This document shows, piece after piece, positions 34,575 through 43,890 of a DNA stretch of 64,000 bases (positions are counted from its first letter, which is position 1; the number at the start of each line of letters is the position of its first letter). The notes under the pieces are model-generated. The model did no database searches and was not told the DNA's origin. It saw only the letters and a program-made list of their open reading frames with translations. Location of the stretch: contig NZ_PHNJ01000002.1 of the NCBI RefSeq assembly GCF_008122205.1, forward strand, positions 310,001 to 374,000. The letters run 5' to 3'. The stretch is from Natronococcus pandeyae. Its GTDB lineage: Archaea > Halobacteriota > Halobacteria > Halobacteriales > Natrialbaceae. Made by a program: the position numbers and the translations under genes.

Positions 34575-35215
34575 GGGGTCCCGTCTACGGAATCAAGGAA
34601 AAAGATACCTGACCGACGGGGCGCTCGAGTCTCCCTGTTCGAACTGGCTGTAGGGCACCGTCACGATCGTCGCTCGAACGCTGAGCGTGAAGCGACGCTC
34701 GCGTCGGGCCCGTCGAATTCGGAGCAAAGAGGGTGCGGTGCGGCTGCGACCGCTGGTGGAAGATTGTGACGTCTGACGACCGTAGCTCACCGTGTGGCCC
34801 AGCCATCTCACACTCTCGCCGAGAGCGACAAGTACCCTTCCTCCAGTACGTGTTGCACGGTATGAAACACGTTTCCCAGCGAGACGGACTCACGTCGTCC
34901 CCGTCGAGACGGTCCTGCGCCAGGGCCACGCGATTACGTAGCGTCAGTGGACGGGTTCCCCTATCGGTACCGAGGGATTCGTCTCACAGAGTGAAAGTCT
35001 GCGGATAGTACAAAACGAGCGGCGTCGAACACGAAGACGGCCACAGGGGATGGCCAGCAGGGAATACAGCCAGCCACACGCGTGGCGTGCGACCCATCAT
35101 TTTTGTCGGAACCGTCGTCCCGCTCGAGCCTCGAGCGAGTCGCTCGCCGACGAAACGGCAAACGGGCGTCGACACGACTGCAACGTTTTTGCCGCCGGGG
35201 TTCGCTCCACGACGT
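34575..35215. other. 641-bp intergenic region, no supported gene
   Basis: Several short open frames cross it on both strands, but none has a recognisable domain or a haloarchaeal acidic composition. It contains the promoter of the ABC ATPase at the left end and a CGTTTTTGCC TATA-like box (about 35182-35191) serving rpiA at the right. A short minus-strand frame between about 34984 and 35097 is Pro/Trp/Leu-rich and might be part of a dispersed repeat. Confidence 0.5.
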
Positions 35216-35923
35216 ATGAAGACCGAAGGCGGAGCCGACGCGGCGAAGCGGCGTGCGGGTGAACGTGCGGCCGAGGAGGTCGAGGGCGGGTTCGTCGTCG
35301 GGCTCGGAACCGGCTCGACGACGGCCCACGCGATCGAAGCGATCGGACGGGCCGTCGACGACGGACTCGACGTGCGTGGCATTCCGACCTCCTTTCAGTC
35401 CCGCCAGCTAGCGCTCGAGGCCGGCATCCCCCTCACTACTCTCGACGCGGTCGAGGGGATCGACCTCTCGATCGACGGCGCCGACCAGGTCGTCGACGAC
35501 GCCGACGCAGCGGCGTTCGGCACGCTCATCAAGGGTGGTGGCGCGGCCCACGCACGCGAAAAGTTCGTCGACGCGGCAGCGGATCGGTTCGTCGTCGTCG
35601 CGGATCCGTCCAAGCTGGCCGCTCGACTCGAGCGCCCGGTTCCAGTCGAAGTCCTCCCCGACGCCCACACCGTCGTCGCCGACCGCGTCGGCGACCTCGG
35701 CGGCGAACCGACGCTGCGAAGCGCCGAAGGGAAGGACGGCCCAGTGGTAACCGACAACGGAAACCTGGTGCTCGACTGTGAGTTCGGCCCGATCGACGAT
35801 CCCGAGACGCTGGCGGCTCGGCTCTCGAGGGTTCCGGGGATCGTCGAACACGGCATCTTCGTCGATCTGGCGGACACGACGTACGTTGGAACGGACGACG
35901 GGGTCGAAGAACGCCAGTACTGA
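35216..35923 (+). CDS. rpiA: Ribose-5-phosphate isomerase A
   Basis: 235 aa from ATG 35216. Conserved blocks: VVGLGTGSTTAHAIEAIG (about 23-40), GIPTSFQSRQLA, LSIDGADQV with the catalytic Asp region, LIKGGGAAHAREKFVD with the active-site Lys and Glu, and PVEVLP. The enzyme interconverts ribose 5-phosphate and ribulose 5-phosphate for nucleotide synthesis. Size is normal. It is monocistronic; the longer frame upstream lacks family similarity and crosses the promoter. Confidence 0.95.
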   Translation: MKTEGGADAAKRRAGERAAEEVEGGFVVGLGTGSTTAHAIEAIGRAVDDGLDVRGIPTSFQSRQLALEAGIPLTTLDAVEGIDLSIDGADQVVDDADAAAFGTLIKGGGAAHAREKFVDAAADRFVVVADPSKLAARLERPVPVEVLPDAHTVVADRVGDLGGEPTLRSAEGKDGPVVTDNGNLVLDCEFGPIDDPETLAARLSRVPGIVEHGIFVDLADTTYVGTDDGVEERQY

Positions 35924-35938
35924 GAGCGCCGCTGACGG

Positions 35939-36355
35939 TTAGTTCTGGCCGCTCGTCGCGTCGTCTGTCGACTCGTCACCGAACACCGAGAGCGCGACGA
36001 CAGTCAGGTAGAGCACGCCCAGGAGACGGGCTGCGGGCTTGATCCACGGTTTCAACTCGAGTTCGTCGACGTTCTCGTAGACCAGCGTCTGACTCAGTTC
36101 GATGATCGGCTGTGGCAGGACCACCAGCACTCCCCCGACGACTCCGAGAAGCGTGCTGGCGATCGTCGACCCCGACTCCCGGCGGGCGAGCAGCCAGACG
36201 AACAGGGCCCCCTCGAGTCGGGCTCCGTGAAGCGCCCAGGGCCGCAGTTCCGCCTCCTCGGGATTCTCGAGCCCGATCCGCTCGCAGGCGTCGATAACCG
36301 GTTGTGGCTTCGCGATTTCGAAGATACCGAACGCGATCAACAGTTTGCGCAACAT
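35939..36355 (-). CDS. Haloarchaeal membrane protein with internal duplication
   Basis: 138 aa from ATG 36355 ([20 protein letters not shown]). Two copies of a motif can be lined up: [30 protein letters not shown] (about 15-50) and [30 protein letters not shown] (about 78-117). Each is followed by a hydrophobic helix, so the protein is probably a tandem repeat of a half-hairpin plus membrane helix. The family is unknown to me. It is convergent with rpiA and divergent from the IPP isomerase gene. Confidence 0.72.
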   Translation of the reverse strand: MLRKLLIAFGIFEIAKPQPVIDACERIGLENPEEAELRPWALHGARLEGALFVWLLARRESGSTIASTLLGVVGGVLVVLPQPIIELSQTLVYENVDELELKPWIKPAARLLGVLYLTVVALSVFGDESTDDATSGQN

Positions 36356-36484
36356 CTCTGCTCTCGCTGTACGTCGGGAACCGTGAAAAAATCGGGCCCG
36401 GCTTTCGACTGTCACACCACTCGCCGGACCGTGAACGGACACCTTTTCAACACCCTCGGTCCGTTATTCGGTAGAGACAATTCG

Positions 36485-37543
36485 ATGCCCGAAACAGCCG
36501 ACAGAAAGGACGACCACATTCGCATCATCGAGGAAGAAGACGTCGAGACGGCGGGAACGGGGTTCGCCGATATCGAACTGATCCACGAGGCACTCCCGGA
36601 GATTCACCGCGACGAGGTCGACACGACGACGACCCTGTTCGGATCCGAGGTGGCCGCGCCGATCGTCATCGAGAGCATGACCGGCGGCCACCCGAACACG
36701 ACGAAGATCAACCGGGCGCTCGCCGAAGCCGCCCAGCGAACGAACGTCGCGATGGGCGTCGGCAGCCAGCGCGCCGGCCTCGAACTCGACGACGAGGAGT
36801 TGCTCGAGTCCTACACGGTCGTCCGCGAGGTCGCGCCGGACGCAGTCCTCTACGGGAACATCGGCGCCGCACAACTGCTCGAGTACGACCTCGAGGCCGT
36901 CGAGGAGGCAGTGGAGATGATCGACGCCGACGCGATGGCGATCCACCTGAACTTCCTCCAGGAGGCGGTCCAGCCGGAGGGCGACGTCGACGCCCGCGGC
37001 TGTCTCGCCGAGATCGAACGCGTCGCCGACGGTCTCTCGGTGCCGGTCGTCGTCAAGGAGACCGGAAACGGGATCTCCGGATCGACCGCGCAGCGACTCG
37101 CCGACGCCGGCGTGGACGCCATCGACGTCGCGGGCCAGGGCGGCACGACGTGGTCGGGAATCGAGTCCTACCGGGCGGCTGCGGTCGGTGACGACAGGCG
37201 CGAGCAGGTCGGCAAGCTATTCCGAGCGTGGGGAATTCCGACCGCCGTGAGCACGCTCGAGGCCACCGCGGCCCACGACTGCGTGATCGCCAGCGGCGGC
37301 GTCCGCTCCGGTCTCGACGTCGCGAAGGCCATCGCGCTCGGCGCACGCGCCGGTGGTCTCGCGAAGCCGTTCCTCCGGCCAGCGGGGCAGGGTGCCGACG
37401 CGGTCACCGAACTGATCGAGACGCTCACGCTCGAACTCGAGACGGCGATGTTCGTCACCGGCTCGGATTCGATCGACGACCTTCGGGACACCGAGTACGT
37501 GGTCTCCGGCCGGACCAAGGAGTACCTCGAGCAGCGTCGCTAA
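36485..37543 (+). CDS. fni: Isopentenyl-diphosphate delta-isomerase, type 2 (FMN-dependent)
   Basis: 352 aa from ATG 36485. Motifs: RKDDHIRI at the N-terminus, [13 protein letters not shown] (FMN site), [35 protein letters not shown] and the Gly-rich [13 protein letters not shown], then [19 protein letters not shown] near 275-293. It converts IPP to DMAPP for archaeal lipid and carotenoid synthesis using reduced FMN. Gene order is not in a visible mevalonate cluster. The CTTTTCAAC box near 36442 is a possible promoter. Confidence 0.95.
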   Translation: MPETADRKDDHIRIIEEEDVETAGTGFADIELIHEALPEIHRDEVDTTTTLFGSEVAAPIVIESMTGGHPNTTKINRALAEAAQRTNVAMGVGSQRAGLELDDEELLESYTVVREVAPDAVLYGNIGAAQLLEYDLEAVEEAVEMIDADAMAIHLNFLQEAVQPEGDVDARGCLAEIERVADGLSVPVVVKETGNGISGSTAQRLADAGVDAIDVAGQGGTTWSGIESYRAAAVGDDRREQVGKLFRAWGIPTAVSTLEATAAHDCVIASGGVRSGLDVAKAIALGARAGGLAKPFLRPAGQGADAVTELIETLTLELETAMFVTGSDSIDDLRDTEYVVSGRTKEYLEQRR

Positions 37544-37743
37544 CGGGGTTCCTCCATTCTTGTGGTGACTCGACGCTACGAGATAGTCCAGTTCCCGTCG
37601 CCACCGGTAGTTACAGTCCGTTCGATCGCGAACTGACGGCCAGCGCTGTCGCTGATGGGTGTTTCGTCTGCCCGCTGCGCACTCGGCTTCAGTTGGGACT
37701 CTCCTGTCGGTGCGTCGATAAAAATAATCTCGAGTGGCGCGTC

Positions 37744-37911
37744 TTACAGGTCGCGAGGCTGGACCGTCTTCCGGTCGTTTGCCTCGGCACGGCGTGCGGC
37801 GTCCTCGAGAAGCTGGTCGACTTCCTCGTCGAGTGCGTCGTAGAAGTCCGACGCGACGTTCTTGTCATCGAGCGCTTCCTTCACAGCTGCTTTGACGATA
37901 AGGTCTGCCAT
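37744..37911 (-). CDS. DUF1931 family histone-fold protein
   Basis: 55 aa: MADLIVKAAVKEAL, then NVASDFYDALDEEVDQLLEDAARRAEAN, ending DRKTVQPRDL. The R-A-x-x-N-x-R-K-T-V-x-P-x-D end is the histone-fold signature, and the short length with a DUF1931 label is standard in haloarchaea. It may bind DNA or act as a small dimer; haloarchaeal function is unproven. ATG 37911 is preceded by a clear CTTATAATAG box (37936-37945, minus strand), so the transcript is almost leaderless and the longer frame upstream is not used. Convergent with fni. Confidence 0.9.
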   Translation of the reverse strand: MADLIVKAAVKEALDDKNVASDFYDALDEEVDQLLEDAARRAEANDRKTVQPRDL

Positions 37912-38175
37912 ACGCTGTATCCGTTCCTGTTTCCCTATTATAAGTGTTTTGGTTAATTCGCACGATACCGGGGTTGCAGCGGTTAGTTCGCCTGTTTGGC
38001 CTCCCCATTTCACCGGAAAATATATGTTTGATGAGTTCGCCAATCCGATTTCCCCGCGCTGGAACCGGAGGAACCGGCTCGCGCGCGGTCTGGCTCTGCT
38101 CGCGCGCGTTTCCGAAACCGACTCGACTCGACGGGCGGTCGACGGATTCGAGTGTGTCCGTCGCCGAGAGCAGGT

Positions 38176-38934
38176 ATGCGCGAACTCCTCGAGGCCGTCG
38201 CCGACGGCTCGCTCTCGCCGACCGAGGCGGAGGCCGAACTCAGGGGCTACGTGACCGGAGACGCAGGCCGGTTCGACGCCGCCCGACAGCAGCGCCGCGG
38301 GATTCCGGAAGGCATCTTCGCGGCGGGCAAATCCGCCCCCCAGGTCGTCGCTCTCGCCGAAACCGCACTCGAGACCACCGGCCGAGCGCTGATCACCCGG
38401 GCCGACGACGAACAGATCGAGACGCTCGAGTCTACTCTTCTCGAGTCGTTTCCCGACGCCACGCTCGAGCGCTGGAGTTCGACCGTGCTCGTTCGCACGG
38501 CCGACCACGAGCAATCGACGCTCGACGCGACCGTCGGTATCGTCACCGCGGGAACCGTCGACGGACCGGTCGCAGACGAGGCTGCGGCCGTCTGTCGGGA
38601 CGCCGGCGCGACGATCGATCGCGTCGACGACATCGGCGTCGCGGCGCTCGACCGGATGCTCGACCAGCTCGAGCGACTCCGCGAGACGGACGTACTGATC
38701 GTCGCCGCCGGCCGCGAGGGCGCCCTGCCGACGGTCGTCGCCGGCCTCGTCGACACGCCGGTGATCGGCGTTCCGGTCTCGAGCGGCTACGGCCACGCCG
38801 GCGACGGCGAGGCGGCGCTTTCGGGGATGCTTCAGTCCTGTACGGTGCTGTCGGTCGTCAACGTCGACGCGGGATTCGTCGCAGGTGCACAGGCGACGCT
38901 GATTGCGCGGGCGCTCGACGACGCTCGAAACTGA
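38176..38934 (+). CDS. larB: Nickel pincer cofactor biosynthesis protein LarB
   Basis: 252 aa. The N-terminal helical part (RELLEAVADGSLSPTEAEAEL) is LarB-type; the C-terminal domain is PurE/AIR-carboxylase-like: VGIVTAGTVDGPVADEAA (about 122-139), VIVAAGREGALPTVVAGLVDTPVIGVPVSSGYG (about 175-207, the GxxSA-type loop) and GMLQSCTVLSVVNVDAGFVAG. LarB carboxylates and hydrolyses nicotinic-acid adenine dinucleotide as the first step to the nickel pincer cofactor of lactate racemase. The larC and larE partners and the racemase are not in this window. Confidence 0.92.
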   Translation: MRELLEAVADGSLSPTEAEAELRGYVTGDAGRFDAARQQRRGIPEGIFAAGKSAPQVVALAETALETTGRALITRADDEQIETLESTLLESFPDATLERWSSTVLVRTADHEQSTLDATVGIVTAGTVDGPVADEAAAVCRDAGATIDRVDDIGVAALDRMLDQLERLRETDVLIVAAGREGALPTVVAGLVDTPVIGVPVSSGYGHAGDGEAALSGMLQSCTVLSVVNVDAGFVAGAQATLIARALDDARN

Positions 38935-39056
38935 CCCGATTGCTACCAGTTTAGGAAAAATATTCTTCCGTCGTTCGAAAGCCAAACAGTGTATGGGAAA
39001 GAGTATTTATTTACACACCGGGTAACTTTGGGTGCCGGCTTCAGCCGGTGTGACCA

Positions 39057-39206
39057 ATGCCCAAGTGTGACCATTGCGACGCGCACGTGTCCGAACGCTT
39101 CGCACGCGTCTTCGCCGACGAGTACGGCGAGATTCACGCCTGCGTCAGCTGTTCGGCGAACGCTGGGATCGCAGAAGCCGCGAAAGAACGCGCCCGCGGC
39201 TCCTGA
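39057..39206 (+). CDS. 49-aa zinc-finger microprotein (DUF7563-like)
   Basis: MPKCDHCDAHVSERFARVFA is followed by DEYGEIHACVSCSANAGIAE and AAKERARGS. Two CxxC pairs (Cys4/Cys7 and Cys29/Cys32) form a zinc ribbon; such haloarchaeal zinc microproteins are common and regulatory in some cases. A TATTTATTTAC box (39003-39013) and a stem-loop (CCGGC-TTCA-GCCGG, about 39035-39048) right before the start support a real transcript. It lies between larB and a GIY-YIG gene. Confidence 0.82.
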   Translation: MPKCDHCDAHVSERFARVFADEYGEIHACVSCSANAGIAEAAKERARGS

Positions 39207-39308
39207 CCCGTTCGAGTATCGCCACTGAACACGAACCCGGACCCCGACCCTAGCTACCGAACCCGCGGACGAGACGATTTTTACGGAACGGTGCCGTACT
39301 GCCGCCCG

Positions 39309-39563
39309 ATGGCCGACGCCGACCACGTCGTCTACGTCCTCAAGTGCGCCGACGGCTCGCTCTATACGGGCTACACGACCGACCTCGAGCGACGCGTCGC
39401 CGAACACGATGCGGGAGACGGTGCGAAGTACACCCGCGGCCGGACGCCGGTGGAGCTTTGCTACCACGAGGGCTACGAGTCGAAGTCCGCGGCGATGTCC
39501 CGCGAGTACGAGATCAAACAACTAACGCGGACGCAGAAGGAACGGCTGGTCGGACTCGAGTGA
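39309..39563 (+). CDS. GIY-YIG nuclease-fold protein (UPF0213 type)
   Basis: 84 aa from ATG 39309, 27 nt after a TTTTTAC box. It has [18 protein letters not shown] (the GIY and YIG strands), [26 protein letters not shown] and the conserved [23 protein letters not shown] helix. The stand-alone single-domain proteins of this length (UPF0213/YhbQ) are widespread; a nuclease function is possible, with Arg of LERR and Glu of YEIK as catalytic candidates. The role is unknown. Confidence 0.92.
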   Translation: MADADHVVYVLKCADGSLYTGYTTDLERRVAEHDAGDGAKYTRGRTPVELCYHEGYESKSAAMSREYEIKQLTRTQKERLVGLE

Positions 39564-39756
39564 GTTTTCGATCGGTGGGCTCGAGTTACAGGACCAGAAC
39601 TGGATTCGGGTGGTCGATTCGTCACGTGCGGATACGTACCGAACGCTGGGTTTCCCGTCGAAGACGGATCGTACAAAGCCGCGCTGAATGCGAAGCACGG
39701 ATCGCGCACGGAACGTCCAAAATTGGCTTCCCGTCACGCGAACGGGAGATGTCCGG

Positions 39757-40323
39757 TTACTTCGCGAGATCTCGACCGAGTGCGGCCCACGCGAGACCGA
39801 ACAGGACCATGGGTCCGGCCCACGGGGGAACGATGCCGCCGGTTATCGAAGCGAGGCCGAGGCTTACGGCGAGCCCGACGGGCAGGGCCGCGACGAGGAG
39901 TCCCGCTGCGGACCGGGAACCGGATCCGCTTTTCCGCATCGAGTAGCCGTAGATCATCGCCCCGACCAACGCCGCGAGGAAACCGCCGACGAACGCCAGG
40001 AACGCCTGTTCCGCGACGAAGAGTGCGGGGAACGCTACCGCGACGACCACCATTCCGACGGCCATAAGGCCGAATCCGATTGATCCGATGCGACCGAACC
40101 CGGCGTGTTCGTGGACGTAATAAGCGGGCAGCGCCAGCGCGAGCAGGACGAACGCGACCACTGCAAGCGGGTCGATGATATCGTACACCCACGGTGCCGG
40201 ATCCGTGAGTGCGATCGCCCCGAGAATCGCCGTCATCGCACCGCCGACCAGCGCGCCGACGCCGCTCGCGCGGATCCAGGGGCGGTCTATCGCTATCTTC
40301 CGTTGCTGTTCGTATTGAACCAT
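39757..40323 (-). CDS. Multi-pass membrane protein of unknown function
   Basis: 188 aa. Five or six hydrophobic stretches: VGALVGGAMTAILGAIAL, PLAVVAFVLLALALPAYYV, GFGLMAVGMVVVAVAFPALF, FLAFVGGFLAALVGAMIYGY, GLLVAALPVGLAVSLGLA and MVLFGLAWAALG. Charged residues are few apart from the N-terminus (EQQRKIAIDRPWIR). No recognised domain. The ATG at 40323 has AT-rich DNA upstream. It is convergent with the GIY-YIG gene. Confidence 0.72.
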   Translation of the reverse strand: MVQYEQQRKIAIDRPWIRASGVGALVGGAMTAILGAIALTDPAPWVYDIIDPLAVVAFVLLALALPAYYVHEHAGFGRIGSIGFGLMAVGMVVVAVAFPALFVAEQAFLAFVGGFLAALVGAMIYGYSMRKSGSGSRSAAGLLVAALPVGLAVSLGLASITGGIVPPWAGPMVLFGLAWAALGRDLAK

Positions 40324-40515
40324 TTTGATTACCTATCAACTACTCTCCAATCGATTCGACCGAGGCGGTAGTTTCGGGCGTAGATAGGCGCTTGTCACGC
40401 ATAAACAGAACACCTGATGCGCGTAAAAAAGTAGCAAATATTGTCTGTCGTGGCTCTGTCCTGTGCGAACGATCGATTATCGAGCGCAGGGACGGCGCTG
40501 CAGTACGACCGATCG

Positions 40516-41103
40516 TCACTCGTTCGCCGCCGTCCGCGGCGAACTCACGTCTGGTTCGATGAAGGCGTACTCGACGAGCATCCGTCCGAGCTTTCGGGTT
40601 CGCTCCTCGAGTTTCTCGTCGGCGAACGCGCGGCCGTCGATGGCGTCCGGATCCGCGTTGAACTCGCCGGACGCGCCGCGGATCCCGACCTGGTGGGGGA
40701 GTACCCAGCCGTGGACGCCGCGGACCGTAATCCGGAGGTGATCGAGCGTCGAGCCGTAGCTGCCGCCGCCCGCGGTCGCGAGCAGGCCGACGGTCGTATC
40801 CTCGTACTCGTCCCAGCCGCAGTAGTCGTGGAAGTTCTTCAGCGCGCCGGAGTACGAGCCGTGGTAGACCGGCGTTCCGAGGGCGATAGCGTCGGCCTCG
40901 CGGGCGAGTCGCATCACCTCCTCGCCGTCACCCTGGTCGTCGACGTCGGGGTCGTAGACGGGCAGGTCGTACTCTTGTAAGTCGAGCAGGGTCGTCTCCG
41001 CGCCGGCCTCGTCGGCGGCGTCGAGGACGTATCGCAGCGCCGTGCGCGTATAGCTCTCGTCGCGGAGGCTTCCGGAAACGGCGAGAACGGAGGGGGTGTC
41101 CAT
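40516..41103 (-). CDS. NADPH-dependent FMN reductase / flavodoxin-fold oxidoreductase
   Basis: 195 aa. The FMN phosphate loop is SGSLRDESYTRTAL (about 10-23), followed by LLDLQEYDLPVYDPD, EADAIALGTPVYHGSYSGALKNFHDYC (the PxYxxSxxGxLKNxxD motif) and LLATAGGGSYGSTLDHLR. This is the SsuE/azoreductase-like family that passes electrons from NAD(P)H to FMN or quinones. The partner is unknown. It is divergent from the phosphohexomutase gene. Confidence 0.92.
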   Translation of the reverse strand: MDTPSVLAVSGSLRDESYTRTALRYVLDAADEAGAETTLLDLQEYDLPVYDPDVDDQGDGEEVMRLAREADAIALGTPVYHGSYSGALKNFHDYCGWDEYEDTTVGLLATAGGGSYGSTLDHLRITVRGVHGWVLPHQVGIRGASGEFNADPDAIDGRAFADEKLEERTRKLGRMLVEYAFIEPDVSSPRTAANE

Positions 41104-41225
41104 GACTGTACTACCGGGCAGGTCGCCAAAACGCCGTTGACTTCATATGCCGGACTCGACCGACTCCCGCCCGGCACTACGCTTCCAGCGTCGCCTTTTT
41201 CGCACCGGACGATGAGGGGGCGGGT

Positions 41226-42626
41226 ATGGAGACGATTTCGTTCGGAACCGACGGATGGCGGGCAACACTCGAGGAGTTCACGGAACCCCGAGTTCGGATG
41301 GTCGGGCAAGCGGTCGCGACGTATCTTCAGGACGAGGGTCGCGACGGACCGGTCGCGATCGGCTACGACGCGCGCGAGACCTCCCGCGGCTTCGCGGAGG
41401 AGCTAACGCGCGTGCTGTGTGCGAACGGATTTGACGTGCTTCTCCCGGAGCGGGATCGGCCGACGCCGCTGTTCGCCCACGCGATCGTCGAACGCGACCT
41501 CGCAGGGGCGCTCGTCGTCACCGCCTCGCACAACCCGCCGGAGTACAACGGCGTGAAGTTCATCCCCGAGGACGGTGCGCCGGCCCTGCCGGACGTTATG
41601 GACGCGATCGAGGACCGACTCGCCGAACCCGAAGCGCTGCCGGCCGACGAACAGGGCACCGCCGAGGAGGTCGACTTCGTCGAGCCACACGCCGACGCCG
41701 CGCTCGAACTGGTCGAGGAAACCACCGGAAGCGCCGATCTCCACGGGCTGACCGTCGCCTACGACGCGATGCACGGGAGCGGCCGCGGGACGACGGACGC
41801 CATCCTCGAGCGGGCCGGCGCCGACGTCGACTGTCTGCGCTGTGACCAGGACCCCGACTTCGGCGGCGGTGCGCCCGAACCCGCGCCCAGGAACCTCGAG
41901 GAACTGGCCGAGCGAGTCACCGACGACGCGGCCGACGTCGACCTCGGAGTCGCCAACGACGGCGACGCTGACCGCCTCGCCGTCGTGACCCCCGAGCGGG
42001 GCTACCTGGACGAGAACCTCTTCTTCGCCGCGCTGTACGACTACCTGCTCGAGAACGACTCCGGACCCGTGGTCCGGACGGTGTCGACGACGTTCCTGAT
42101 CGACCGGGTCGCCGCCGCCCACGACGAGGACGTCCACGAGGTGCCGGTCGGCTTCAAGTGGGTCGCGAAGGCGATCGCCGACCACGACGCTCTGATCGGC
42201 GGCGAGGAGTCCGGCGGCTTCACGATCCGCGGTCACGTCCGCGAGAAAGACGGCGTCTTGCTGTCGGTGCTCGCGGCGGCGATGCACGCCGAGGAGCCGA
42301 TCGACGACCGCGTGGACCGACTGCTCGACGAACACGGTACCGTCGTCCAGGACAAGATCAGCGTCGCCTGTCCCGACCACGAGAAGGCGCGCGTGATCGA
42401 CGACCTCGAGGACGAGATCCCCGACGACGTCGCCGGCACGCCGGTCGAGAACGTCAACACCGCGGACGGCTTCAAACTCCAGCTCGAGGACGGCTCCTGG
42501 CTCCTGGTTCGCCCCAGCGGGACCGAGCCCAAGCTGCGAGTGTACGCCGAGGCGACCGACGAGGAGCGCGTCGAGGAACTGCTCGAGGCGGGCGAGGAAC
42601 TGGTCGAACCGCTCGTAGACGGGTAA
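41226..42626 (+). CDS. Phosphoglucomutase/phosphomannomutase
   Basis: 466 aa. Four-domain alpha-D-phosphohexomutase: N-terminal FGTDGWRA, catalytic serine in ASHNPPEYNGVKF (about 101-113), metal loop DGDADRLAV (about 241-249), sugar loop GGEESGGF (about 326-333) and phosphate loop RPSGTEPKLRVY. It moves phosphate between C1 and C6 of glucose or mannose (or glucosamine) phosphate for glycan synthesis. Exact sugar is not determined by these motifs. Monocistronic. Confidence 0.94.
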   Translation: METISFGTDGWRATLEEFTEPRVRMVGQAVATYLQDEGRDGPVAIGYDARETSRGFAEELTRVLCANGFDVLLPERDRPTPLFAHAIVERDLAGALVVTASHNPPEYNGVKFIPEDGAPALPDVMDAIEDRLAEPEALPADEQGTAEEVDFVEPHADAALELVEETTGSADLHGLTVAYDAMHGSGRGTTDAILERAGADVDCLRCDQDPDFGGGAPEPAPRNLEELAERVTDDAADVDLGVANDGDADRLAVVTPERGYLDENLFFAALYDYLLENDSGPVVRTVSTTFLIDRVAAAHDEDVHEVPVGFKWVAKAIADHDALIGGEESGGFTIRGHVREKDGVLLSVLAAAMHAEEPIDDRVDRLLDEHGTVVQDKISVACPDHEKARVIDDLEDEIPDDVAGTPVENVNTADGFKLQLEDGSWLLVRPSGTEPKLRVYAEATDEERVEELLEAGEELVEPLVDG

Positions 42627-42715
42627 CGAACTCGCCGCTCGTCCCCTCGATCACCCGTTTTCGTGGTTGCGTACTCCGGGCTCACGTTTACCGGCCCGGG
42701 AACCGACTTTCAACT

Positions 42716-43105
42716 ATGAGCAAACGGTCCGAGGAAGCGGCGTACACGGAACTCGAGCCCGACGCCTGGCATCAGACCGGGAAGGGCGCCTACTCGATCG
42801 ACTGTCCGGAGTGTGGCTCCGAAGCGACGCTGATGAACGTCGTCAAGCACGGTCGTTGTAACGGCTACCTGAGCAAACACGAGGAGAACGTCGAACTCGA
42901 CACGCAGCCGATGGACTGTACGGCCAAACTTTGGTTCGAACTCGGCTACGTCTCCGATCCCGAGGAGGCGATGACCGACGACGCGGTCGGTGAGACGGAC
43001 TCGGAGTCCGAAGCTGACGAGGACAGTGTCACGGACGAAGACGGCGTGCCGGCGTCGGATCAGCCGCCCGGTTCCGAGGGCACGGTCGACGAGGAGCAGA
43101 CGTAA
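42716..43105 (+). CDS. Zinc-finger-like haloarchaeal protein with acidic tail
   Basis: 129 aa from ATG 42716. CPECGSEATLMNVVKHGRCNGYL (about 31-53) offers Cys31, Cys34 and Cys49 plus nearby His, and MDCTAKLWFELGY (about 67-79) adds another Cys: a possible metal site. Residues 80-129 are acidic and disordered. A GTTTACC box about 30 nt upstream fits a leaderless start. I do not recognise the family by name. No function is suggested by the neighbours. Confidence 0.72.
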   Translation: MSKRSEEAAYTELEPDAWHQTGKGAYSIDCPECGSEATLMNVVKHGRCNGYLSKHEENVELDTQPMDCTAKLWFELGYVSDPEEAMTDDAVGETDSESEADEDSVTDEDGVPASDQPPGSEGTVDEEQT

Positions 43106-43129
43106 CGGCCGTTCTCGCGGTTTCTCTCG

Positions 43130-43639
43130 TCAGCCGATCCGTTTCGCAGGAACGCCTGCGACCGTCGTATCGGGCTCGACGTCGTCGGTGACGACCGACC
43201 CCGCACCGACGGCCGCGTCTTCACCGATCGTGATGTCACCGAGCAGCGTCGCGTTCGCGCCGATTCGGACCCCATCTTCGACTGTCGGGTGACGCTTGAC
43301 CGGTTCGTTCGTATCCCCACCGAGGGTGACGCCGTGATACATGTGGACGTCGTCGCCGACCTCGGCCGTCTCGCCGATAACGACGCCCATCCCGTGGTCG
43401 ATGGTGACGCGCTCCCCGACCGTCGCGGCGGGATGGATCTCGACGCCGGTCAGCAGGCGGACGAAGTAGGCGAATACGCGGGCGATGAGCTCAAACCCCC
43501 GGTTCCAGAGCCGGTGCGCGATCCGGTGTCCCCAGATAGCGTGGACGCCCGGATAGGTCAGCCAGACGACGCGACACCCGGTCGCCGCGGGGTCGCGATC
43601 GCACATCGCCCGGACGTCTTCGCGGAATTTGCCGATCAT
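43130..43639 (-). CDS. cysE: Serine O-acetyltransferase
   Basis: 169 aa, the short form. It has RDPAATG...LTYPGVHAIWGHRIAHRLW (residues about 15-46), GVEIHPAATVGERVTIDHGMGVVIGETAEVGDD as a left-handed beta-helix beginning with active-site His in IDHG, MYHGVTLGG, KRHPTVEDGVRIGANATLLG and VAGVPAKRIG. It acetylates L-serine with acetyl-CoA, the first step to cysteine. No cysK is adjacent. The 250-bp region upstream holds no gene. Confidence 0.93.
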   Translation of the reverse strand: MIGKFREDVRAMCDRDPAATGCRVVWLTYPGVHAIWGHRIAHRLWNRGFELIARVFAYFVRLLTGVEIHPAATVGERVTIDHGMGVVIGETAEVGDDVHMYHGVTLGGDTNEPVKRHPTVEDGVRIGANATLLGDITIGEDAAVGAGSVVTDDVEPDTTVAGVPAKRIG

Positions 43640-43890
43640 CTGTGCTCGAGGTTGCCAGCGGGTTCGAGGCGGACTGTTCTCGCGTTCGACAGCGCTGGTT
43701 CTGAGCGACGACAGCGGGCCACAGCGGGTTCGGAGGGAGTTCCATCGATACGCGCGGTGTGGCCGGGAAGAGACATTGCTGGCACTACTTCGATCGATGG
43801 TCTAAAAGGGACCGCTTCGTTGCTGCGCTCGGGACGCCGTGACACGAACCGTCGGTAGCACCGATCGGTCGCCTCCCGAACGGGGCCGAG

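Noticed and set aside
34984-35097. Short Pro/Trp-rich minus-strand frame upstream of rpiA
   Set aside because: No domain or promoter; vague resemblance to frames seen elsewhere is not enough to call a gene or repeat.
37560-37740. Possible third copy of the 110-bp element between fni and the DUF1931 gene
   Set aside because: Only short fragments (TTACAGTCCG) resemble the ends; no paired inverted repeat was found.
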